DNA from: Glandiceps talaboti
Taxonomy: Eukaryota > Hemichordata > Enteropneusta > Spengelidae
Length of the DNA: 64,000 nt
Reading direction: 5' to 3'
Assembly: GCF_964340395.1 (NCBI RefSeq)
Contig: NC_135559.1
Coordinates: 913,501 to 977,500 of the forward strand
The number at the start of each line of letters is the position of its first letter. The first letter of the stretch is position 1. Under the pieces are notes generated by a model, which had not been told where the DNA came from, did no database searches, and saw nothing but the letters and a program-made list of their open reading frames with translations. A program made the translations under genes and the position numbers. Below are positions 1 through 11,530 of this stretch, in pieces.

Positions 1-1110
1 GTGTGATGCAGTTAATAATTCTGTTAGCCAGGTGTAGTTAAATCATAAATACCATCTACAAGTGTTTTGATTTACAAGAAGGTAATGTAATGTAAGTCTA
101 AAAGAACACAAGGATATAACAACTTCTATATGAATTTACTTTTAGATGTAGGTTGTTGACATTTTGAGAAATCCGTACATTGACAGCTTTTATATACCTA
201 CTTCTGTGCACAAATTGCTATAATTCTCCCATCTTGGCTTTGAAAAGTGTGGTTTATATGTGTAGTTGAAGGGATTGATAATGAGACCAGTCTTATACAA
301 TTTAAAGTCGTTTTATGTATAATGGAGGAATAGATAACTAGATAACTGTCAAACTGAGATGTCAAGGAGTGAATGAATTGACAGGTAATGCCATAGAAAC
401 GATAATATAACAGTTTTGATTCTCGTTTTCAAGATTGAAAGGGCTGTATCTCCTAACAAGATACTTGCGTCAAAGCCTTCACCTGAGACACATTAGGGAC
501 TATCTATCTCAGCTGTAGAAATAACTAGACGCCAGACTGTCTACAGATAGTATACAGACACCAAATGTGTAACGTGACAGGAAGAATTGCTTCACTTTAA
601 CACTTTCACTACAGCTATAATGTACTAATATAATTTTTAACGTATCGATAAGTTGTCACTACTAAATGACCTAATGTCCACCTTTACACCGAGAGGTTTG
701 TTTTTTTCTCAATTTTTAAAATACTTGTTTTTTCTCAGTTTTTTTGTTCTAACGTGTGTTTTTATTTGGATTTTATCAAAAACTTTAATTCCTGATACTA
801 CATGTACAGTGTGTAACCAAGAGATATAAACCTAATTTAGCGGTGTCAATACACCTTCAACCCTTCATCCTATTGATACTGTTGCTATGGAAACATGGAA
901 ACATCTTTAAGCATGTGATGAAGACAGTTATTAAGCCTCACTTACCAGCAAAGTACATCTATCTATGGATTTTATGTTCAAGTGCATACTAAAGAAAATG
1001 TCATTTTTGAGATTCAGAACAAATCGTTTTTACAGTTTTAGGCTCTTAAAAATACTGATCCATAAATTTTAGTTTCCTGAGCATACGTACGAAATTGTCA
1101 TTTTGGCCTA
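1..1110. other. AT-rich stretch without a recognisable gene
   Basis: No open frame of useful length and no recognisable protein similarity on either strand. CpG is rare. The only structured items are an X-box-like site at 881-894 and a possible 43-nt minus-strand microexon at 946-988, which I do not call. Confidence 0.5.
881..894 (+). promoter_or_regulatory. X-box-like (RFX-type) site
   Basis: GTTGCTATGGAAAC is close to the known RFX consensus GTNRCC(0-3 nt)RGYAAC, an imperfect inverted repeat. Seen as sequence only. No promoter or start site is recognisable beside it, so function is inference and chance occurrence is possible. Confidence 0.25.
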
Positions 1111-1509
1111 ATAAAAATAAATTGTTTGGTTCCGATTATTTTAGAATAGGTGGAGTAGGTAGATTTTTTATTTTATTTTATTTTATATTTTTTTGAGTGT
1201 CCAGCTCAGGTTTTCCATTTTTCCAAATGGTCTCTGTGTTATTTATTTCTTTCTATCAGATGTACAGCTATTACAGATTGGAAGAATAGTTTTATATTGT
1301 CTTTTTAAGTTGATGTCAGTTTCTACATCCACTACTTTTTGTGAGACTTCACAATTTTGGGATTTTATTATTTTTTTCTCGAATACGTAAAAAAAAAGTT
1401 TAGGGTCGGCAATGAACAACAAGGTGGGGGTCGCATAACCGACACCAAACAATAATGGCTGTACATCTGATACGAAGAAATAAATAACACAGAACCAAAC
1501 AATTATTTT
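1111..1509 (+). repeat. Dispersed repeat family R1, copy 1, with inverted tail
   Basis: Bases 1111-1399 match 19249-19572 along their length. Shared blocks include ATTGTTTGGTTCC, a run of TTTTA units, TTATTTATTTCTT, ATCAGATGTA, GATTGGAAGAA and a closing poly-A run after GAATA(C/T)GTAA. Bases 1456-1509 repeat the GTTTGGTTC and TTATTTATTTC...CAGATGTACAG blocks in reverse complement, so this copy has a partial foldback tail. It looks like a non-coding, non-autonomous mobile element or an old duplication. The small frames on both strands here are by-products. Confidence 0.7.
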
Positions 1510-1780
1510 TTCAAGCCTTAAAAGAAATCATTTTTAGTTTTAGGTTCTAAAAGACATTGAATTGGACCATGAATTTCATATTACTGAAAGATGTCAGTTT
1601 TGAAATTTTGAAGAAATTGGTGTTAGGTGATGCCTACCTCCCCTCAAAAATATACTGTCTTGGTAGTTTCTATGGAAATGGTTGATTATTGAGGTGATGA
1701 GGATCATTGACCACAATTTTCTGAAGCTTTGCGGGATATGGAAAAAACTTTTTTTACACCAGGTTCATTTACAGGATGCA
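1510..1780. other. Unassigned spacer
   Basis: No gene seen. Bases about 1678-1715 (GGTTGATTATTG...GATGAGGATCATTGACC) weakly resemble 21296-21338, suggesting another old dispersed repeat. Confidence 0.3.
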
Positions 1781-2015
1781 GTTATGTCTCAGAGTACCAC
1801 CTTGTTTGATGGTCTGAGGTTATGTCTCAGAGTACTACCTTGTTTGATGGTTTGAGGTTATGTCTCATAGCACCACCTTGTTTGATGGTTTGAGGTTATG
1901 TCTCAGAGCACCACCTTGTTTGATGGTCTGATGTTATGTCTCAGAGCACCACCTTGTTTGATGGCCTGAGGTTATGTCTCAGAGCACTACCTTGTTTGAT
2001 GGTTTGAGGTTATGT
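1781..2015 (+). repeat. 38-bp tandem repeat, six copies
   Basis: Six successive 38-bp units each begin GTTATGTCTCAGAG and continue with ACC(A)CCTTGTTTGATGG. Units differ by one to three substitutions. The array ends with a partial unit (GTTATGTGG). Non-coding minisatellite. Confidence 0.95.
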
Positions 2016-2196
2016 GGACCATTATTATTTCTGTTTGGTCTGAGTGTGCCAGGTGATGGCTAAACTATATTATAAGTTGTAACCACAAATCATGTTTGTG
2101 GTAACTCGGTCACAGTATAGTGACATCCATACTTGACATTTTTCTCCCTTTGCTATGTGCTGCACAGTAAATTAATGAAATAGTTAGCATTGTCAG

Positions 2197-2264
2197 CATC
2201 TCTATAGAGATATATGCTATGTACAAACAGCAGTGTCTGCATCTCTATAGAGATATATGCTATG
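2197..2264 (+). repeat. Duplicated 24-bp palindromic motif
   Basis: The string CATCTCTATAGAGATATATG plus CTAT occurs twice, at 2197-2220 and 2240-2263. Its core ATCTCTATAGAGAT is a perfect palindrome. Probably a local duplication; a regulatory role is not supported. Confidence 0.8.
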
Positions 2265-2856
2265 AAACAGCAGCGTGAATTTACTGGGGTACGTGCTACT
2301 TAGGAACACATATCCAAGACTAATCCATAGGGTTCCTATCATTGAAGGATTCCCTTTGAAAAGAATGTCATTTAATTATGTCTCAAATTAGTAATTTATA
2401 AGTTTAAATGAGACTAGTATATTCATGCTAGGTTTGTTTATGAATTCTTTCATTTTCTGCAATATATAGTTAATTTTTATGTCGACATTGATGCTATAGC
2501 ACAGAGCTCACCAACTGCTAAATTATGCCTTGTTGCATACAGTCTCTGACAATATAATGTTTGGAATTGTTTTCATAGAGTCCAGCATGGTGTCTGTGTG
2601 GGCTAGGGCTAAAGTCAAACAGACCAAAGGCCAATAAAACCTTGTGTGAGATGTGAAAAACATCTTGCCACTTAATTGAAACGCTGTAGTCACTCTGGTT
2701 TGGTAATAAATTTATGAAAGTTGTGTAAGTTGTATTTTTTTTTTTGTAAGTTAGAGTATTATGGACTACATTGTATCTTGACAATGGTACTACTATTCGT
2801 TATGATTTCACTTACAAGATACATTACTATATAACATAACACAACTCCTGTCCATG
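2265..2856. other. Unassigned spacer
   Basis: No recognisable gene. An 88-residue minus-strand frame at 2518-2784 has no motif or splice context that I can support. Confidence 0.35.
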
Positions 2857-3170
2857 ACATACAAGTGCAAGTGTGGCATACTCAGTGTTCTCTGTGGCTG
2901 TATGGTTGTGAAAGTGCAACAGAAAACACTGCAAGCACGAGTGCAAATACCCCTGAGTACCCACACTGGAACTCACGCAGAATGCAGTTCTGTTACTATG
3001 TTTATCCGAAACAGTAAATTTCTGTTATATGTAAAAATCATACTGTGCGACCACGCGCTTTTGTGTGCAATGAAGGATCATGTCCTCATTTGCATGTCAT
3101 TTGCATATAACTGCACATATGTGCAAACTTGTACCACTAGTATATGTGCATGCACTGATGCAATTAATCT
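2857..3170 (+). repeat. Dispersed repeat family R2, copy A
   Basis: Matches 3775-4115 in order. Shared blocks include CAGTGTTCTCTG, GTGAAAGTGCA(A/G)CAGAAAAC, CTGCAAGCACGAGTGCAAAT followed by ACCCC(T/C)GAGTAC, CAC(T)GGAA(C/T)TCA, GTTTATC(C/T)GAA, TCCTCATTTGC and ATCC/ATCTC. Both copies carry ATTTGCAT octamers. The 140-residue plus-strand frame here is a by-product of the repeat and shows no domain. Confidence 0.75.
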
Positions 3171-3774
3171 CTTGAGCATAATATGTGAGAACTTTGGGTT
3201 GAAACATCTGACTTCAAATCCATACAAACTTCCTTGTTTGGAATTATTTACAATTTCAAAAAGAAACTATTTTTAAAACGATCAGTGGTACCTATCAGTA
3301 TTAAAAAGTGCTGTACCTCAGCTTTCTTATTGAGATTTGTTGGAAAAAATTGTAAGAAGACAGTCAACCCTTGCTGGGAAACTTTACACGAAGGTTTGCC
3401 AAAGGATATGAAAGCGGCTGCAATTAAATAAGGATGAACAGAATCCAGGTGTAAAGTAAGCAATTCATACAGCTAGCATTGTACACCTTTATACAAGGGT
3501 TTTCAAATGATGAATTGTACTGTACGTTCACTGACAATTCAAAGATTGAAAAGTTAACAGTGAAACGTATTGATGTTTCTACAGAAGTCTCACGCCTACA
3601 TGTACAAATTGTGGTTTTGGATTTAGGAATCAAATAGAGTATTTTCACCATTGTCAAAGAACAGCTTGCCATAAGGAAATTTTAGACAAAACATGTACTT
3701 TTTTTTATTTTGAGGTTGTTGCTCCAGTAATCCCAAGAAATATAATTGAGTGCTGCAGTATATGACAGAAACCC
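3171..3774. other. Spacer with one unrecognised short frame
   Basis: After a CTCAG at about 3320 a plus-strand frame runs to a TAA at 3431. It contains NPCWETLHEGLPKDMKAAA, which has a protein-like composition, but the acceptor lacks a pyrimidine tract and I recognise no family. The opposite strand is also open (3248-3463). I do not call a gene. Confidence 0.2.
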
Positions 3775-4115
3775 CTGACACATCAGTGCAAGTGTGATGT
3801 ACTTGGGGTATTTGCATTGAGTGCTTGCAGTGTTCTCTGCACTGTACTTTCACAACCAAAGTGAGTGAAAGTGCAGCAGAAAACACTCAGTCTGCAAGCA
3901 CGAGTGCAAATACCCCCGAGTACTCACACTGGAATTCATGTGGCATGGGGTTCTGTTATTAATTCAAATGTTTATCTGAACTGGCAAATTCCAAAATCAT
4001 ATGTTTAGCGAATGATTGCATCCTCATTTGCGTATCATTTGCATGCAGGTATGCAATAATATTTCTGGTATTGCACTGCAGTGAAAATACCACAAGTATG
4101 CGCGTGCACCAGTGC
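3775..4115 (+). repeat. Dispersed repeat family R2, copy B, foldback form
   Basis: Related to 2857-3170 but carries an extra inverted arm. Bases about 3799-3853 (GTACTTGGGGTATTTGCA...CTGCACTGTACTTTCAC) pair with about 3863-3924 (GTGAAAGTGCAGCAGAAAAC...GTGCAAATACCCCCGAGTAC). The copy could fold into a hairpin with a short loop. This suggests a MITE-like element whose copy A lost one arm. No coding capacity. Confidence 0.75.
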
Positions 4116-4916
4116 AAGTAATCCCTGGTACAAATGGAATAAAGTAACATTACTGTACACATAAACAATTATCACAAGAAGTTCAGTATGCAGGCTTTGG
4201 GAATTTTTATATCGAATAAAAAGATGGATAGATTATGATAATATTATTTTTAATCAGTTGTTTAACAATGTCTTTGATAAAGAAACTAACTCTTAATAAT
4301 GATTTTCTATACAGTTAGTACATATTATTTTTCAATCAATGGGTCACCATGACAATTCTTCCTGTTTAAATTCATGTGATAACTCCACAACATGTCAATC
4401 TCTCATATATGTAAAATAATTCCCAAGAAAATTAATTTTGACTGAAAATGATTATCTGAATATGAGAAACGTTCATCCTGTGAGTAATTTGAATACTGAT
4501 TAGATTAAAGCAAAGTATAGTCTGAAGATTTCTAAAGGTATTAGACACAATGCTATCAGAAATGTTATGAAGGTACTTCAAGGTTTTTGAGATGCTGTGT
4601 AGTTGTGTAAAGAACAGACTAATCATCAATGACACATGATGATGCGAAGGTTGCTAAGTAACAGAACACATAACTTAGACACAGTATTTCATCATCAGAT
4701 ATGAAGTACAGGAGAGTGTCATTATAACTGAATGTTGCTAAGTAACAAAATATAAAATGTCAACAACAAGATATGGTGTGAAAGTACTTTAGGAATTGTG
4801 TCTATATGACAGTGAGATAGTGCAGTCGGTTGAATACAAAATGTAAAATTATTTCTGCTTGTTGCAAAGAGAGAGAAAGGACTACTTTTGTGAAAATTGA
4901 GTCTGTAGCAACATGT
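4116..4916. other. AT-rich spacer
   Basis: No gene recognised. The minus-strand frames that begin here run into the satellite and are produced by it. The only notable motif is a pair of X-box-like palindromes at 4650-4662 and 4734-4746. Confidence 0.4.
4650..4746 (+). promoter_or_regulatory. Pair of X-box-like palindromes
   Basis: GTTGCTAAGTAAC occurs identically at 4650-4662 and 4734-4746, 84 bp apart. Each is an inverted pair of GTTRCT-type half-sites around one base, resembling RFX-factor binding sites. The surrounding TAACA(G/A)AACA is also shared, so a small duplication explains the pair. Function is inference. Confidence 0.25.
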
Positions 4917-7900
4917 GAGCTTTGTAAATACTGTCTGCATGATGTCAGTAGAGAAAGGGGTATAGATACACAACTTTGTAAATTGTGTCTGTGTGATGCC
5001 AGTAGAGAAAAGGGATATAGATACATAACTTTGTAAATAGTGTCTGTATAATGCCAGTAGAGAAAAGGGGTATAGATACACAACTTTGTAAATACTGTCT
5101 GCAGGATGTCAGTAGAGAAAAGGGGTATAGATACACAACTTTGTAAATTGTGTCTGTGTGATGCCAGTAGAGAAAAGGGGTATAGATACACAACTTTGTA
5201 AATTATGTCTACATTGTGCCAGTAGAGAAAAGGGGTATAGATACACAACTTTGTAAATTGTGTCTACATTGTGCTACAGTGTAAAGGGTATAGATACACA
5301 ACTTTGTAAATTGTGTCTACATTGTGCTACAGTGTAAAGGGTATAGATACACAACTTTGTAAATTGTGTCTACATTGGGCTACAGTGTAAAGGGTATAGA
5401 TACACAACTTTGTAAATTATGTCTACATTGGGCTACAGTGTAAAGGGTATAGATACACAACTTTGTAAATTATGTCTACATTGGGCTACAGTGTAAAGGG
5501 TATAGATACACAACTTTGTAAATTGTGTCTACATTGTGCCAGTAGAGAAAGGGGTATAGATACACAACTTTGTAAATTGTGTCTACATTGTGCTACAGTG
5601 TAAAGGATATAGATACACAACTTTGTAAATTGTGTCTACATTGTGCTACAGTGTAAAGGGTATAGATACACAACTTTGTAAATAGTGTCTACATGATGTC
5701 AGTAGAGAAAAGGGGTATAGATACACAACTTTGTAAATTGTGTCTACATTGTGCTACAGTGTAAAGGGTATAGATACACAACTTTGTAAATTGTGTCTAC
5801 ATTGTGCTACAGTGTAAAGGGTATAGATACACAACTTTGTAAATTGTGTCTACATTGTGCCAGTAGAGAAAAGGGATATAGATACACAACTTTGTAAATA
5901 GTGTCTGCATTGTGCCAGTAGAGAAAAGGGATATAGATACACAACTTTGTAAATTGTGTCTACATTGTGCTACAGTGTAAAGGGTATAGATACACAACTT
6001 TGTAAATACTGTCTGCAGGATGTCAGTAGAGAAAAGGGGTATAGATACACAACTTTGTAAATTATGTCTACATTGTGCCAGTAGAGAAAAGGGGTATAGA
6101 TACACAACTTTGTAAATAGTGTCTACATTGTGCCAGTAGAGAAAAGGGGTATAGATACATAACTTTGTAAATTGTGTCTACATTGTGCTACAGTGTAAAG
6201 GGTATAGATACACAACTTTGTAAATTATGTCTACAGGATGTCAGTAGAGAAAAGGGGTATAGATACACAACTTTGTAAATTGTGTCTACATTGTGCTACA
6301 GTGTAAAGGGTATAGATACACAACTTTGTAAATTATGTCTACATTGGGCTACAGTGTAAAGGGTATAGATACACAACTTTGTAAATTATGTCTACATTGT
6401 GCTACAGTGTAAAGGGTATAGATACACAACTTTGTAAATTATGTCTACATTGTGCCAGTAGAGAAAAGGGGTATATATACATAACTTTGTAAATAGTGTC
6501 TGCATGATGCCAGTAGAGAAAAGGGGTATAGATACACAACTTTGTAAATTGTGTCTGCATGATGTCAGTAGAGAAAAGGGATATAGATACACAACTTTGT
6601 AAATATTGTCTGCATGATGCCAGTAGAGAAAAGGGGTATAGATACATAACTTTGTAAATTGTGTCTACATTGTGCTACAGTGTAAAGGGTATAGATACAC
6701 AACTTTGTAAATTGTGTCTACATTGTGCTACAGTGTAAAGGGTATAGATACACAACTTTGTAAATTGTGTCTACATTGGGCTACAGTGTAAAGGGTATAG
6801 ATACACAACTTTGTAAATTATGTCTACATTGGGCTACAGTGTAAAGGGTATAGATACACAACTTTGTAAATTATGTCTACATTGGGCTACAGTGTAAAGG
6901 GTATAGATACACAACTTTGTAAATTGTGTCTACATTGTGCCAGTAGAGAAAGGGGTATAGATACACAACTTTGTAAATTGTGTCTACATTGTGCTACAGT
7001 GTAAAGGATATAGATACACAACTTTGTAAATTGTGTCTACATTGTGCTACAGTGTAAAGGGTATAGATACACAACTTTGTAAATAGTGTCTACATGATGT
7101 CAGTAGAGAAAAGGGGTATAGATACACAACTTTGTAAATTGTGTCTACATTGTGCTACAGTGTAAAGGGTATAGATACACAACTTTGTAAATTGTGTCTA
7201 CATTGTGCTACAGTGTAAAGGGTATAGATACACAACTTTGTAAATTGTGTCTACATTGTGCCAGTAGAGAAAAGGGATATAGATACACAACTTTGTAAAT
7301 AGTGTCTGCATTGTGCCAGTAGAGAAAAGGGATATAGATACACAACTTTGTAAATTGTGTCTACATTGTGCTACAGTGTAAAGGGTATAGATACACAACT
7401 TTGTAAATACTGTCTGCAGGATGTCAGTAGAGAAAAGGGGTATAGATACACAACTTTGTAAATTATGTCTACATTGTGCCAGTAGAGAAAAGGGGTATAG
7501 ATACACAACTTTGTAAATAGTGTCTACATTGTGCCAGTAGAGAAAAGGGGTATAGATACATAACTTTGTAAATTGTGTCTACATTGTGCTACAGTGTAAA
7601 GGGTATAGATACACAACTTTGTAAATTATGTCTACAGGATGTCAGTAGAGAAAAGGGGTATAGATACACAACTTTGTAAATTGTGTCTACATTGTGCTAC
7701 AGTGTAAAGGGTATAGATACACAACTTTGTAAATTATGTCTACATTGGGCTACAGTGTAAAGGGTATAGATACACAACTTTGTAAATTATGTCTACATTG
7801 TGCTACAGTGTAAAGGGTATAGATACACAACTTTGTAAATTATGTCTACATTGTGCCAGTAGAGAAAAGGGGTATATATACATAACTTTGTAAATAGTGT

Positions 7901-9438
7901 CTGCATGATGCCAGTAGAGAAAAGGGGTATAGATACACAACTTTGTAAATTGTGTCTGCATGATGTCAGTAGAGAAAAGGGATATAGATACACAACTTTG
8001 TAAATATTGTCTGCATGATGCCAGTAGAGAAAAGGGATATAGATACATAACTTTGTAAATTGTGTCTACATTGTGCTACAGTGTAAAGGGTATAGATACA
8101 CAACTTTGTAAATTGTGTCTGTGTGATGCCAGTAGAGAAAAGGGGTATAGATACACAACTTTGTAAATACTGTCTGCATTGTGCCAGTAGAGAAAAGGGG
8201 TATAGATACACAACTTTGTAAATACTGTCTGTATGATGCCAGTAGAGAAAAGGGGTATAGTATAGATACACAACTTTGTAAATTGTGTCTACATTGTGCT
8301 ACAGTGTAAAGGGTATAGATACACAACTTTGTAAATTGTGTCTACATGATGTCAGTAGAGAAAAGGGGTATAGATACATAACTTTGTAAATTATGTCTAC
8401 ATTGTGCCAGTAGAGAAAAGGGTATAGATACACAACTTTGTAAATTATGTCTACATTGGGCTACAGTGTAAAGGATATAGATACACAACTTTGTAAATTG
8501 TGTCTACATTGTGCTACAGTGTAAAGGGTATAGATACACAACTTTGTAAATTGTGTCTACATTGTGCTACAGTGTAAAGGGTATAGATACACAACTTTGT
8601 AAATTGTGTCTACATTGTGCCAGTAGAGAAAAGGGATATAGATACACAACTTTGTAAATTGTGTCTACATTGTGCTACAGTGTAAAGGGTATAGATACAC
8701 AACTTTGTAAATTATGTCTGCATTGTGCTACAGTGTAAAGGGTATAGATACACAACTTTGTAAATTATGTCTACATTGGGCTACAGTGTAAAGGATATAG
8801 ATACACAACTTTGTAAATAGTGTCTACATTGTGCCAGTAGAGAAAAGGGGTATATATACATAACTTTGTAAATAGTGTCTGCATGATGTCAGTAGAGAAA
8901 AGGGGTATAGATACACAACTTTGTAAATAGTGTCTACATTGTGCTACAGTGTAAAGGGTATAGATACACAACTTTGTAAATAGTGTCTGCATGATGTCAG
9001 TAGAGAAAAGGGGTATAGATACACAACTTTGTAAATTGTGTCTACATTGTGCTACAGTGTAAAGGGTATAGATACACAACTTTGTAAATTATGTCTACAT
9101 TGGGCTACAGTGTAAAGGGTATAGATACACAACTTTGTAAATTATGTCTACATTGGGCTACAGTGTAAAGGGTATAGATACACAACTTTGTAAATAGTGT
9201 CTACATTGTGCTACAGTGTAAAGGGTATAGATACACAACTTTGTAAATTGTGTCTACATTGTGCTACAGTGTAAAGGGTATAGATACACAACTTTGTAAA
9301 TTGTGTCTACATTGTGCTACAGTGTAAAGGGTATAGATACACAACTTTGTAAATTGTGTCTACATTGTGCTACAGTGTAAAGGGTATAGATACACAACTT
9401 TGTAAATTATGTCTGGATCATGCTACAGTGAAAAAGTG
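4917..9438 (+). repeat. 53/55-bp satellite array, about 84 units
   Basis: About 4.5 kb of head-to-tail units sharing GTATAGATACACAACTTTGT AAATT(G/A)TGTCTACATTG. Two tail types alternate irregularly. Type A ends GCTACAGTGTAAAGG (53 bp). Type B ends CCAGTAGAGAAAAGGG (55 bp). The edges degrade, for example CTTTGTAAATACTGTCTGCA at the left and GTCTGGATCATGCTACAGTG at the right. Unit length is not a multiple of three and the minus strand is poor in stop codons in several frames. That creates a set of overlapping open frames (repeating VSIPLFSTG-like peptides) that I regard as non-coding. Not a CRISPR array: there are no unique spacers. Confidence 0.97.
5220..8021 (+). repeat. 1,401-bp higher-order duplication inside the satellite
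   Basis: The order of type A and type B units from 5220 to 6620 repeats from 6621 to 8021 with an exact offset of 1,401 bp, about 26 units. I aligned several anchor points (5220/6621, 5281/6682, 5701/7102, 6241/7642). The only differences I found lie near the edges: C at 5246 against T at 6647, and G at 6636 against A at 8037. The duplication appears very recent, or could be an assembly artefact. Confidence 0.85.
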
Positions 9439-9639
9439 TATAATGTATTAATTGGTAATCACAGGAGTTAACATTAAAACAGGCAACAAATGAAGTGGAC
9501 ATCTGATGATTTTCATGTTCTTTTGGGACATACAGTTATATAAATTTAGCATACAGGTGTTTGGTAATGACTTTTGGGGGTGTGGCTACTTGAATCATTT
9601 TAAACTATTTAATTGTCAAGACAAACTGTTGATTGGAGG

Positions 9640-10745
9640 GCTAGGATAGGATGTACAACCAGATAACAATGTCAACAGTGTAGGCTATGATGTACAACCA
9701 GTTAACAATGTATCTCAACAGTGTAGGTTAGGAGGTACAACCAGCTAACAGTGTAGGCAAGGAGGTACAACCAACTAACATGTATCTCAACAGTGTAGGC
9801 AAGGAGGTACAACCAGCTAACAATGTATCTCAACAGTGTAGGCTAAGAGGTACAACCAGCTAACAATGTATCTCAACAGTGTAGGCTAGGAGGTACAACC
9901 AGCTAACAATGTATCTCAACAGTGTAGGCTAGGAGGTACAACCAACTAACAATTTATCTCAACAGTGTAGGCTAGGAGGTACAACCAGCTAACAATGTAT
10001 CTCAACAGTGTAGGCTAAGAGGTACAACCAGCTAACAATGTATCTCAACAGTGTAGGCTAGGATCCGAGGTACAACCAACTAACATGTATCTCAACAGTG
10101 TAGGCTAGGAGGTACAACCAGCTAACAATGTATCTCAACAGTGTAGGCTAGGAGGTACAACCAGCTAACAATGTATCTCAACAGTGAAGGTTAGGAGGTA
10201 CAACCAGCTAACAATGTATCTCAACAGTGTAGGCTAAGAGGTACAACCAGCTAACAATGTATCTCAACAGTGTAGGCTAAGAGGTACAACCAACTAACAA
10301 TGTATCTCAACAGTGTAGGCTAAGAGGTACAACCAGCTAACAATGTATCTCAACAGTGTAGGCTAGGATCCGAGGTACAACCAGCTAACATGTATCTCAA
10401 CAGTGTAGGCTAAGAGGTACAACCAACTAACAATGTATCTCAACAGTGTAGGCTAAGAGGTACAACCAGCTAACAATGTATCTCAACAGTGTAGGCTAGG
10501 AGGTACAACCAACTAACATGTATCTCAACAGTGTAGGCTAAGAGGTACAACCAGCTAACAATGTATCTCAACAGTGTAGGCTAAGAGGTACAACCAACTA
10601 ACAATGTATCTCAACAGTGTAGGCTAAGAGGTACAACCAACTAACATGTATCTCAACAGTGTAGGCTAAGAGGTACAACCAGCTAACAATGTATCTCAAC
10701 AGTGTAGGCTAAGAGGTACAACCAACTAACAATTTATCTCAACAA
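9640..10745 (+). repeat. 43-bp tandem repeat, about 25 units
   Basis: Units read AGGCTAGGAGGTACAACCAG then CTAACAATGTATCTCAACAGTGT. Variants include AGCTAAGAGG, CCAACTAACATG (one base shorter), and two units with a GGATCC insertion at about 10060 and 10366. It starts only about 200 bp after the 53/55-bp satellite ends, but the two units share no evident sequence. Confidence 0.95.
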
Positions 10746-11055
10746 TTGAGACTAACATCTTCACATGTTACATCTGAACACTGCTGTCTATATATATGGT
10801 TTATTGTGATTAGATATGATATCCAGAGAAACAAACTGACAATTATTTCTGGTCTATTACATCCTGTTCCTTGTTAAGATTAATTTTGGTCAACCCTATA
10901 TAGGGCACGTCCAGGAGACATTGTAAATCAAACCCTGGGTTCTTGTTACAAATCATGTTTGAATTCATCTATACATTCCTTGAGTAATAACCATGAACAG
11001 TTCTTCCATGATCTGTTTAAGAGCCAATTACCAACTAACATGGATGGAATTTAGA
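10746..11055. other. Unassigned spacer
   Basis: I see no gene, hairpin or repeat relationship that I can support between the two tandem arrays. Confidence 0.4.
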
Positions 11056-11530
11056 TTACAGCATTTGCAGGATGAGCATGTACTTTGGGTTAGATGAAAT
11101 ATAAACTTTTAGTAAAACTGTTTACAATGTTTTATGTTACAGCCATTACAGAATAAGCATGCACTTTGGGTTAGATGTGATAGCAAGTTTAGTGGGACCG
11201 GCCGCACTGTTTTATGTTACAGCCTTTACAGAATAAGCATGCACTTTGGGTTTTAATAATAGATGAGATATCAAGTTTAGCGGGACCGGCCACACTGTTT
11301 TATGTTACAGCCATTACAGAATAAGCATGCACTTTGGGTTTTAATAATAGATGAGATATCAAGTTTAGCGGGACCGGCCACTCTGTTTTATGTTACAGCC
11401 ATTACAGAATAAGCATGCACTTTGGGTTAGATGAGATGTCAAGTTTAGCGCGACCGGCCGCACTGTTTTATGTTACAGCCATTACAGAATAAGCATGCAC
11501 TTTGGGTTGGATGAGATAGCAAGTTTAGTG
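11056..11530 (+). repeat. 78-88-bp tandem repeat, about 5.5 units
   Basis: Units contain GTTTTATGTTACAGCCATTA, CAGAATAAGCATGCACTTTG and AAGTTTAGCGGGACCGGCC. Two units carry an extra TTTAATAAT before AGATGAGATA, which explains the length classes. The first and last units are more diverged. The GACCGGCC core is unusually GC-rich for this part of the window. Confidence 0.92.

Noticed and set aside
946-988. 43-nt minus-strand microexon with donor CTG/GTAAGTG and acceptor TTTCTTTAG
   Set aside because: One frame is open, but it is too short to mean anything, has no partner exon, and most of this strand shows no gene.
4722-9079. Many minus-strand frames reading VSIPLFSTG-like peptides, as if a repetitive protein gene
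   Set aside because: The frames follow a 53/55-bp non-coding satellite, shift frame with every unit, overlap each other and have no start or splice context.
4917-9438. CRISPR-like regular repeats
   Set aside because: No unique spacers; the whole unit is repeated, and the genome is eukaryotic.
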